A DNA stretch of 17,731 nt, from NCBI GenBank assembly GCA_027575765.1, contig JANBPT010000968.1, forward strand, positions 1-17,731, given 5' to 3'. Position 1 is the first letter of the stretch; each line of letters starts with the position of its first letter. The notes beneath the pieces were generated by a model. It did no database searches. It saw nothing but the letters and a program-made list of their open reading frames with translations, and had not been told where the DNA came from. This DNA is from Tieghemiomyces parasiticus. Taxonomy: Eukaryota > Kickxellomycota > Dimargaritomycetes > Dimargaritales > Dimargaritaceae. The translations under genes were made by a program, and so were the position numbers. This document shows positions 8,338-16,783 of the stretch, piece by piece.

Positions 8338-8757
8338 ATTGGCGGATGGCCGATATCCTTCGTAATGGCTATAGCTTGGGTTAGAGGCGCACCCAAGGAC
8401 GATAGTGCGAGGTGAGACAGCTCCCAGGCGAATATAGAGGTAGTTACCAAGCTACCGCATCAGCAAAGAAGGAGGAGGCTGATGGAAGGTAAGCCCTAAG
8501 AGGCGGTGGCACCTGGCAGAGAGAGGACGCCGACCAGCAGATCAGGAAGGTTGGTATCGCCATAACGGAATATCGAATAGGAAAAGAGGTTAAGGGAGGG
8601 AAGAAAGAAGCTTAGGTAAAGGAAAGTGAGCTGTAAGTGCAACAACTGATCGGATCAGTAGTTTAGGGCACCATGTTCACCTGCCCGCCAACCTACTCGC
8701 TACCTAACCAAACCTTTACCTTACCCTGATCCAAGGTGTCCCTTAATCCCACCCGGA

Positions 8758-8765
8758 TATTTAAG
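8758..8765 (+). promoter_or_regulatory. TATA-like element TATTTAAG
   Basis: TATTTAAG lies in an otherwise GC-balanced stretch. The only ATG nearby downstream (about 8833) opens just a few codons. No gene can be attached to it. Confidence 0.2.
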
Positions 8766-9313
8766 CCAGCCGATTTAGCATCTTCTGATATTTAACGCCA
8801 TAAACTATTATCTTTGTTTTCTACTACCTCCCATGAACCCGACCCCTCCCTAGGATTTGGCCTACTACACCCGCTGCGGCCGCAACGGGCTTGGGTTGAC
8901 ACAGAGTCACAGTAAGAATAGCACGTTCAGTCTTGAGGATAGGCAGGAAGGGTTTCAATGAAAGTCAAAGGCACCCCACTAGCCACGGTAGCCTACAACT
9001 GTTTGACGCTGGCCTCAGTGGCGGACCTCGGGACATTAGTCACACATCATACCTAATAGAAGTGCTAGTTGTCGGTGAGGTTTTGGTGGGTGTTACAATC
9101 GGCAGTTCCACGTATCCCCAGCTACTTGAAAAGGCCGGTACGTATGATAGTAGATGAAGACTCGGAAGACCCATGCCAGCTGAACACCAGTAAGCTGGGG
9201 CTTTACCTCTAGCAAGGCCCAGGGAGATGTCTCTTTAGTAACCCACTGCTAAAGCAACTTTACCGAGGTACGTCTTTTAGAGAGTCCTGGCCCGTACGGA
9301 AGTGGTATGGTCA

Positions 9314-9326
9314 CCTATAAATCACG
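9314..9326 (+). promoter_or_regulatory. TATA-like element (CCTATAAATCACG), copy 2
   Basis: Identical to the 13-mer at 7624-7636. Downstream, the first ATG (about 9374) opens only about 11 codons, so a protein-coding role is unlikely. A stable-looking hairpin lies about 120 nt further on (9438-9467). Confidence 0.25.
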
Positions 9327-9437
9327 ACGTGGCAGCGTGCACCAGAGCTCGGCTTTTATTGTAGTAAATTCGGAATGAATATACATGATATTAAGTTCCC
9401 CATAATATAGTCAAAAAAGGAGGGACAGAGCAGCTCG

Positions 9438-9467
9438 CTTGGACGCCTGAACTAGGCGTGAGCCAAG
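9438..9467 (+). repeat. Imperfect hairpin (two 5-bp stems)
   Basis: CTTGG/CCAAG (9438-9442 and 9463-9467) and CGCCT/AGGCG (9444-9448 and 9454-9458) nest around a 5-nt loop, with a small internal bulge (one base against four). The 10 base pairs in 30 nt could be an RNA stem, but there is no covariation evidence. Confidence 0.35.
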
Positions 9468-9746
9468 GCTTCGGGTAGGAACATAACGAGTAGGTAACGA
9501 AAATAATAATGTGGTCGCCTAAAAACGACCCTACCTCACGCACCAAGCAGCAGCCACCCACAACGCCGCCACACACCAGGATCGCCACTCATGCAATTAA
9601 CGGAACAATTACCACCGTCACCCAACTCACCTCGACCTCCCTGACCAACCGCTGCAAATGAGTTGCTATATTTCCATGCTTCTTTACGATTCTACGACTT
9701 TCTACACTACCACGCACCAACAAGGCCAAACCACAGGCCGGGACCC

Positions 9747-9754
9747 TATATAAG
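9747..9754 (+). promoter_or_regulatory. Strong TATA box TATATAAG with no evident gene
   Basis: CCTATATAAGGCCCC is a textbook core promoter context. A start would be expected near 9775-9785, followed by a pyrimidine-rich sequence, then ATGGTTTGA (two codons and a stop, about 9815) and an A-rich AATAAA-containing tract (about 9831-9850). AATAAA also occurs at 9772-9777. This could be a short non-coding transcript or a solo-LTR-like remnant; neither is established. Confidence 0.35.
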
Positions 9755-10861
9755 GCCCCAAGCTGGAACCCAATAAACATCATCTTCTACCTCACTGCTA
9801 CTAGTTTACTTATTATGGTTTGACCTACCGCAAATAAAAATAATAAAAAAGGCAAGTTAGGCAACAGTGCATGGCCCTATTCGTGAATAAGGCGTAATAT
9901 TGGACTTGACGTGCCCGCCACCCCTGCTATTGACATTGCTTCTCTGAGTCGATGCATCAGACGTCGGCGGTTAACTTCTCCGCTAACAATCGAGCGACAC
10001 TGGCCCCATGGGCGGTCGAGGTCAAGCCTTACGACTTGGACAGATATTTTGGCCGGCCACTGTTCTGCATCGCACATGGACTTTCAACGACGGGATCACG
10101 TCGTCAGCGGGACACTCAAAGCCGTAGGCTAGGGATTGATATCCGGTGTTTAGGGGGCCCGTTAGTTCCCCTCCCTCATCCTCGTTACGTTTGGCAAACA
10201 AGCGGATATCCTTGCGCTTTTCCCGCCGCTTTTCGTCAAGGACGACAGGGACGAGAGCTATGAGCGGTCGGTCAACGCAGCTGTCTTTCTTTACCGTGAA
10301 CATTTAGCCGATAGAACGAGGAAACCCTGTCAACACTTAAAAGTATATCCGAGTATTCCGAGAACACGCCAAGGCCCGAACTTATAGGGTGTACGGTCTG
10401 TAGGATTCATAAATGACAGGATAGTCGTTACCCCCTCTTTTTCCGTTATCTCTGCCTTGGGGCAGGAGGCGGTAGGTCAACCGGGCGATGTAACTGCGAA
10501 GGGCATGGTTGGACAAGCACGCACCAACAGCGCGAGTCACGGTGTGGTCTGTCGTACCTCGAGCCGCCCTGTCGTTGAGCCGCGAGCCTTACCTGTTTCC
10601 CCCCCCCACCGCCTACTTTCCTCCCACCACTCATCGTCGTTTGCTGGTACCCATCATCATGCGGCTCACAAAGGGTACGGACGGGAAAACCTTCGAGTCG
10701 GAGGAATAATGTTCCGGCATAATCTTTCTTTGGTAGTCCCCCTGTGGCCTGGGCCCCTAGTTCCTTTATTCAACGCGCTCCCTTTGAGGAATATGAAACT
10801 GTGGCAAGGGTGAGGTGGCCAGCCTAGTCTGGCAACGGTCATTGCTTGGCTAGGAGTTAAT

Positions 10862-10880
10862 CTTGGTTATATAAACCAAG
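10862..10880. repeat. TATA-centred palindrome CTTGGTT-ATATA-AACCAAG
   Basis: Perfect 7-bp arms (10862-10868 and 10874-10880) flank ATATA, so a TATA-like sequence is present on both strands. It lies about 290 bp upstream of the GPI-PLD start and shares the TTGGTT...AACCAA arms with the palindrome at 7774-7791. It could be an operator or core promoter of the GPI-PLD gene; this is inferred from position only. Confidence 0.35.
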
Positions 10881-11164
10881 GTAATCCCGTCGATCTGGGA
10901 TACATATTACAAAGTGCGTTGTTTTCACCTTATTTGGTTATCGACCGTAGTTGACTTTCCTATTCCGTTATCCGGTACCGTTGCCCCTTAGACCTCCCAT
11001 ATCCTGCTAAATTGACTTTGCATAATTCGATAGATTGCACAGTCACTGTACGGCTTGTCTTTAAACCAACTACGCACACCTTAGTAGCCCACTCACCCCT
11101 TACGTTTCAGCCCCTACACCATCTTCCTTGGCCAAACTTGGGACTATAATATTCACCAATAGAC

Positions 11165-14100
11165 ATGCGGTACCTCAGAGTCATCAGCATTGGCCTCGGC
11201 TTCCTATTGCCCATGGTCCTGGGCTGCGGTATGACCACCCACGAACAAATTACCCAGCGGGCCATCTCGTGGTTCGTCGACGACGGGCACCACGATGCCG
11301 CCGTTAACCCGGCCAGCATTGAACACTACCGCTCTCTCATGACCGAGCACTGGTCGTACGTCCTCGGCGGTTCGTTCTTTCCCGACTGGTAAGTAACCCC
11401 CACCCGCGTGGGAAGTGGGAAACGCTACTACCTTCAATACGATCCTGTGGGAGTCCATCGGGAGTGGTAAGAGAGGATGTGGCGCAACCGGGTACGAGCC
11501 TACCACCGTACCCTAATCTGCGGGCAAGTAGGACAACGTTTATATAGCCAGCTAACCTCACACATGGACTGGCATCTCACGGAAACCGTCCCATTTTCGC
11601 TACAACCATTGCTAATTTAGGAGCTTCGAATGTGGCAACCTTGGCGAGCATTACGAAGTTGGTAAGGCGCTTAACCTAAGCTGGAGGATGATAATTCCCC
11701 CAGATGGTTGACAGGCTAATGAATTAGTGAACGCTGTACAGGACATTAGACCTATACATCAACTACTGGACCCCATATCTGAGGCTCCTTCTCTCTCTCA
11801 TCACCATGCTCGCTCTAACGTTAAATTTCCCCACCCACTCCCCTTAATTTACCCTGCGTCATACCGAATCCCCTCCATCGTAGCTCACTGGGCTGCCTTC
11901 ATTAGGACGGCCGCTTTGTATATCCGCCAAAAGGGCCCGACCTTTAGCAAGAAGCGCCGTGAGGTAGGTTACTGAACTCAAATCAGTGCTGGTTCGGACT
12001 AGCGGGCTAGGGGGCCGGGGTGAAATAGTTTTGACTCACAAAATCGGTTTCCAACCATTCACTTCGTCGTACGTTTTTTTCTTTGGCTTTACTCCACTCT
12101 TACTGCCCTCCTTAATTGGACCGCTCTAGCGCCTAGAGGCGTTCATGTTTGGTATTATCTCGCACGATGTAGCCGATATTCTTTGGCACGGACACAACAA
12201 TAAGCAGGAGGGGTTCATCCGCGCTATATCTCTAGGTTCGATGGACGGCCACTATGACGCAGCTCACAGCTTAGTGGATCGAGGGGCCGAAACCGTCCTG
12301 CGCCACGGCCGCGACGCCAATCCCAGCTTGGTAAGTAAGCCTGCCGACCGTCCTTGGCACCCATTTCGCTGGTCTACGATCTGACTGTTACTGCCCTTCA
12401 TAGTTGTTAACTAATCCGTACCATTTGGCCCATGCGCGACACGCCACCCTGCCGGCTCCACCTATCTTCCTTCATCTTCTCTACGCGTGTAGCGCCGCTG
12501 GTCCATGCCCGAGGACGATATCCGGGCCATCTACCAGGCCATGGGCATCGACCTCAAAGCTAAAGCAGAAGGCCGCCCACTCGACTCCTTGTACTACTGT
12601 TTCCATCGGGGGTTCGTCGCGGCCCAAGGTATCGAGGTAAGCCTTACATTGTACCGATCGTGGAGACGGGTCGGCTATTTCCCCTGGAAGAGCGCTGCCC
12701 AGCCCCTGAATAGGTGGTGTGCCCGTCCCTTTGCCGACTGCCACGGTGTACAGCGAAGTTATTGTACTCACCACGCTCTGCGATTTTGCCCCTGCGCCCT
12801 TCACACCACGCCGCTCATCCTTCAAACGTACTCAACCCACCAGCTCATCGGCAGCGAGGTATTTCCCCTGTACGCAGCCCAGGTAAGTCCTGCTCAATTG
12901 ACCGTACCCACTCTCCATCATATACGAACAACCTCCTATCAGGCCGGCACTGCATCCGCCTAGACAATTGGTTTAATCCCATCCTTCCCCGTGGGTGTCA
13001 TATTGGCCATTATCAGCTAACATGATTACTGTTTTATTCACCATCACGACCTATGAATCATTCGCAGAGCCCCGTGCTCGTTGAGCAGATTGAAAACTAT
13101 TACCGTGGTGGTAAGTCTCCGTCTCTGTGTTATATATCTCGCCTCATCTTTCAGCCATAGCGTCGACTTGGTACCCGGAAGGATAGAAGGAGGTTCTGCT
13201 ATCCCGTGACTGGTTGTTAATCATGCGCCCATGACCCGGATGAGTGGGGCACTGGCCAGCCCAACTGCCTATGCCTCCTCCCCCTTGCCTCCACAGTTAT
13301 GTCTGTTAACACCAAATCACTACCCCTACCATCCTCTTTACCATGCTGGCCATCTGCACCCCACAACCCTAGGGGTTACTGACATGATGGGCTGGATTCC
13401 GCACTGCTGGAAAGAATTGAGTAAGTAGGCCGTCGGTATGCGGAACTGCCCCGGCTCTCCTGGGAGACTACACTGTCCCTGGCGACAAACGGTTGCTTGA
13501 CAACCGTACACGGCCCTCATTTGCGCCGCATCGGCATTAGCGAGGGCGACGGTAACCCCATGGCTCACCAGGCTGTAACGATCGACCTAATTGCGTAACC
13601 CCGCTAACTCGCCCTACCCTAACTACCGACTCCCCCCTCCCACCGACGATGTCCCGGTACCCCTGTACACACCACCCGTTTAGTGCGCTGGATCAACACT
13701 GATATGGAATTGCCCTACGGCAAAAGCTTCTGTGAGTTGGTAGTCGAAGAGTACGGTGACTACAAGGACAACTGGGCTGTCAGCTATATCGACGCGCAGC
13801 CGCCAAAGACCAATTCTCTTGTGTCGCCCCATAATCATCCGGTAATGGACACGGCGGCCCTCAGTGCCACCCAGGAACCTGTCTCCATGCCTGAGGTAGT
13901 TGTCACCCAAGACGAAGGTGGTATTACGCTGTCAGTCGCCACCGGACCCCCACCCGCCAGCCCAGCCCCTGCGCCCTCGCCCTTAGCCCGCCGGGGCCTG
14001 GTCGACCACATCGTCTACGGCATGGACTGCGACGCCCTCACCGATCGTTACTCCTCCGTCATCACGCTCTCCTCCAGTGTTTCGTACGCAGGCCTCGGCA

Positions 14101-16281
14101 CCGCCGTCGCGTCCGGTCGCTTCGGTGGTGGGAACCAAGTAAACCTCGGTAAGTGCCCTGAAACCCCCAAAGGTGACAAGGAGCGGGAAGTCGGCCATTG
14201 GTCTGTCTACCCGCTAACCAAAGGTCAACGTCAACGCCAAAACGGTGCAACTCGTTGGAAATTACAGCTCAAGTGTAGAATACCCCTGGTCGGTAGTGCT
14301 GGACCCATCCCTCCTTTCTTTCTGCCTGTCACTAACCCTCTTCCTTGGCTATCGTCTACATTGCTTTTTTTGCCCTTCAAATTCACTATATCCTCGCCAC
14401 TAGCCGTCAGCGCTCCGTTCTACAAAACTGATACTGTGCGCGGTGCCATTTTTATCATCCGGAACCCCCGCCAACTGCAGGGTACAACCCAGCGCGACAT
14501 TGCCCAAGCCGCTGATCAGACCCTCCTGGGCGAATCGGTGGCCATCCCAGTACGGTTTGGGCATAGTTTGGCTGTACTCGATTATAACCACGACGGTATC
14601 GACGACCTGGTCGTGGGCGTACCGGGTGATGGTGCCCAGCAGCAGACCTACGCTGGTAAAGTTCTCATATTTCTGGGTCACTCCGGCACCGGCCTTTCCA
14701 CGGAGCCCGACTACACGATTCAGTTCGATGCCTCTCTCAACCACAACACGCAGCTGGGCGAGGTTCTCCGCGTTGCCGATCTCAACGGTGACTCTCGCTT
14801 GGACCTGTTGATCGGCGCACCGTCTTACGAACTGCAAGCGAATAAGGCCTGCTCCGGTTCCCTGGCCCAGGTAGGTCCGGCAGTCCCAGGCTTAACGGCA
14901 CCCGTCCACACAGTTAGGAAACTAACCGGGTAAGGTAAAATAATCAAGCCCACCGCCTTCTCTCCTTCCAAATATTAACTACATTATCTGGACCCAACGT
15001 TTCTGCACACACACACACACACATTCCCCTCGCCTTTGCCACACACTAGGCCGGGGCCGTCTTTGGTATCTACAGTCGACCCCAGCAGACCCCTCTCCTT
15101 ACCCGTCCGGACCTACACATCTACGCCCATGACCCGTCGGCATACGCCAATTTTGGAAAGTCACTCACTGTTGATACCATTAATGGTCAACGCACGTTGG
15201 TGGTCGGTGCCCCAGGATTTAAATCCGGGCCGAACCCATTGGCGGGAAAAATCTACGGCTTTACTCTGTCCTCCATCGCGGCCCCCGCCCCACAGTTCAA
15301 TATCGTTGGCACATCCAAATTCCAACAACTTGGCCAGTAAGTTAACTAGCCGCAGCGGAAAGACAGTCCGCCTAATCCTTACCTAGACTGAATACAGGAA
15401 CGGGGGGTTGACCAGCGAAATTCTAACCACGACTAACCGTATTTCGAAACGGCTTAACCTACTCGTTGCTATCCTTCCTTCACGTTGTTTCGGCCATACT
15501 CAGTACCGTCACCATATTCAAGCCCAGAGGCGGTCAACCCCACATCATAGCTAGCGCCCCGTCTGAGGTAAGTAATGGGAAGCACGGAGACCAGGGGTAG
15601 GACTTGACGGTTGTCATGCTTTTCCATTAGACAATTAAGTGATGAGTAATCACCCAGATGTCGGCACACGACTAGGGTGAGTGCCACTGAGAGGCCTGGT
15701 TTGTGGCGCTCGGCCTTACCCACTTCAAAATCACCGCAGTAGCCCCCCCTTTTGGTTCGTCCAGACCCGACCCCTTCATAACTAACGCCATTGGCATAGC
15801 GTTTTACCATGTAACCCACGCGTAGACGGTCGATGAGTCCCGTACCCGCTTCATCCACCATCCCATCGACCGGCTTATGGGCGTCCAGCGCGGGTGGCAA
15901 AAGGGCGCCGTGTACGCTATTCCGACCGAGGGACTTCAGCTCGGCGATAAGCTGACCACCACCCATCGCCAGATAGGCGGTGATGATTCCAATCAATTTG
16001 GCGCATCGGTAACGTTAGAGGGAGATGGCCAAGGGGTCTTTGTAGGCGAACCTTTTTCCGAAACGGAGCGAGGTCTACTCTACCTTTGGAATCCTGAGGA
16101 AAAACATCTCCAGTGCTACCGTTCCCCTACGGAAGAGGGCCATCAGCGATTCAGCAGTCAAGTTTTCAGCGTCCATCTGGACGGTGACGACCGAGCTGAC
16201 TTGGTCGTGACCTCAGCCCAGGCCAGTGAGGGCGGTGCACTCGGCGGCGCGGTCCACATTGCTTTGACGGCATCTACCTAG
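11165..16281 (+). CDS. GPLD1: Glycosylphosphatidylinositol-specific phospholipase D homologue, 13 exons
   Basis: My model joins 11165-11388, 11621-11661, 11884-11963, 12139-12330, 12493-12636, 12844-12882, 13068-13110, 13373-13420, 13684-14148, 14404-14870, 15050-15336, 15504-15567 and 15826-16281 into 2,550 nt: 849 aa, against about 840 in mammals. The family is secreted and cleaves the inositol-phosphate bond of GPI anchors, releasing proteins from membranes. Residues 1-20 form a hydrophobic signal peptide; CGMTTHEQI follows, as at the mature N-terminus of the animal enzyme. The zinc-dependent phospholipase domain (about 21-290) keeps the expected ligands: His26, His62, FPD (72-74), His90, ISHDVADILWHGH (122-134) and DAAH (155-158), then SPVLVEQ. 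A Pro/Ala-rich linker (about 358-371) leads to seven FG-GAP repeats (about 399-849), a predicted beta-propeller; calcium-loop motifs are clear in repeat 2 (D485-D493), repeat 3 (D551-D559) and the last (DGDDRAD). Introns are 162-263 nt. Intron 3 has an alternative splice choice that also keeps the frame. Confidence 0.92.
15006..15023 (+). repeat. (CA)9 microsatellite in a GPI-PLD intron
   Basis: Nine CA units lie in intron 10, about 25 bp before the acceptor of exon 11, where they form part of a pyrimidine-alternating tract. Likely length-polymorphic; it does not touch the coding frame. Confidence 0.8.
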
Positions 16282-16523
16282 CCTAAATCATAAGCGAATA
16301 CAATTATGATAGCCACCCATTTAGTTGTGGTGCATGCATTCGGACGGGGCTCAAGGGGGTCTAACCCCTCCCTAATCTATTTGTATATACCCTGATCGAA
16401 GATGAGCCTTTGTATTTACAGTAAAGTATGAACTGATGCCCGTCAAGAGCAATGTGATTGATTCCATACCGCTCCAGAAAATAATATAACTAAAAAAAGT
16501 ACTTGACGTATACATTTTGCGAC

Positions 16524-16529
16524 TTTATT
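16524..16529 (-). terminator. Poly(A) signal candidate for the GATA/PHD gene
   Basis: AATAAA on the minus strand, about 255 nt past the stop codon at 16784, in an AT-rich patch. Confidence 0.4.
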
Positions 16530-16614
16530 TGCCTCTAACGTTGTTACGAATTAACCCTAGGCCCCTACAGTTCAACCGGTATCCAGGCGCCGCGGTATGG
16601 CCCACACCTTCAAC

Positions 16615-16620
16615 AATAAA
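16615..16620 (+). terminator. Poly(A) signal candidate for the GPI-PLD gene
   Basis: AATAAA on the plus strand, about 334 nt past the GPI-PLD stop. No nearer canonical signal is present, so a non-canonical one closer to the stop is equally possible. Confidence 0.3.
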
Positions 16621-16783
16621 GCCAACAGTAAAAGCCACGGGCGTAATGGACACACTTTACACGCTGCAAGGTCAAATTGGGTACGCTACGGTAGGTTAAA
16701 GGGGAGAGGAATATATTTACTAGCAGCACGGTGTGCCTAACGACAACGGGTAAACCCCCGTTGGCCCGGGGCGTGAGCTATAT

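Larger units (their letters stand above)
7559..11164. other. About 3.6 kb without a convincing protein gene
   Basis: This stretch is visibly AT-richer than the flanking genes and full of stops in all frames; the longest frames (7810-8076, 9391-9588, 10022-10303, 10457-10813) have no recognisable motifs, overlap antisense frames or lack ATG starts. It does hold TATA-like elements: TATAAAT at 7626 and 9316, TATTTAAG at 8758, TATATAAG at 9747, and a TATA inside a palindrome at 10862-10880. There are also small hairpins and an A-rich tract after 9830. It may hold non-coding transcripts, the GPI-PLD promoter or decayed mobile DNA. I found no tRNA-like B box, no 5S-like sequence and no transposon ends. 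Confidence 0.5.
16282..16783. other. Convergent intergenic region with two poly(A) signals
   Basis: This lies between the ends of GPI-PLD (+) and the GATA/PHD gene (-). AATAAA on the plus strand at 16615-16620 could end the GPI-PLD transcript, and TTTATT at 16524-16529 (AATAAA on the minus strand) could end the GATA/PHD transcript. If both are used the two transcripts would overlap by roughly 90 nt or more. No gene is seen; the frame at 16517-16699 has no support. Confidence 0.45.

Noticed and set aside
9240..9860. Solo LTR or LTR retrotransposon
   Set aside because: A TATA box and poly(A)-like motifs are present, but I found no TG...CA ends, primer-binding site, target duplication or pol-like coding sequence.
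10022..10303. Minus-strand 93-aa frame starting with ATG
   Set aside because: It has a charged, somewhat protein-like middle, but no recognisable motif, antisense frames of similar length over the same bases, and no promoter or splice context. It could be a relic exon, but not enough supports a call.
11145..11152. TATAATAT just before the GPI-PLD start codon
   Set aside because: It is only 13 nt from the ATG, too close for a TATA box to start an mRNA that includes this ATG, unless the true start codon is further downstream.
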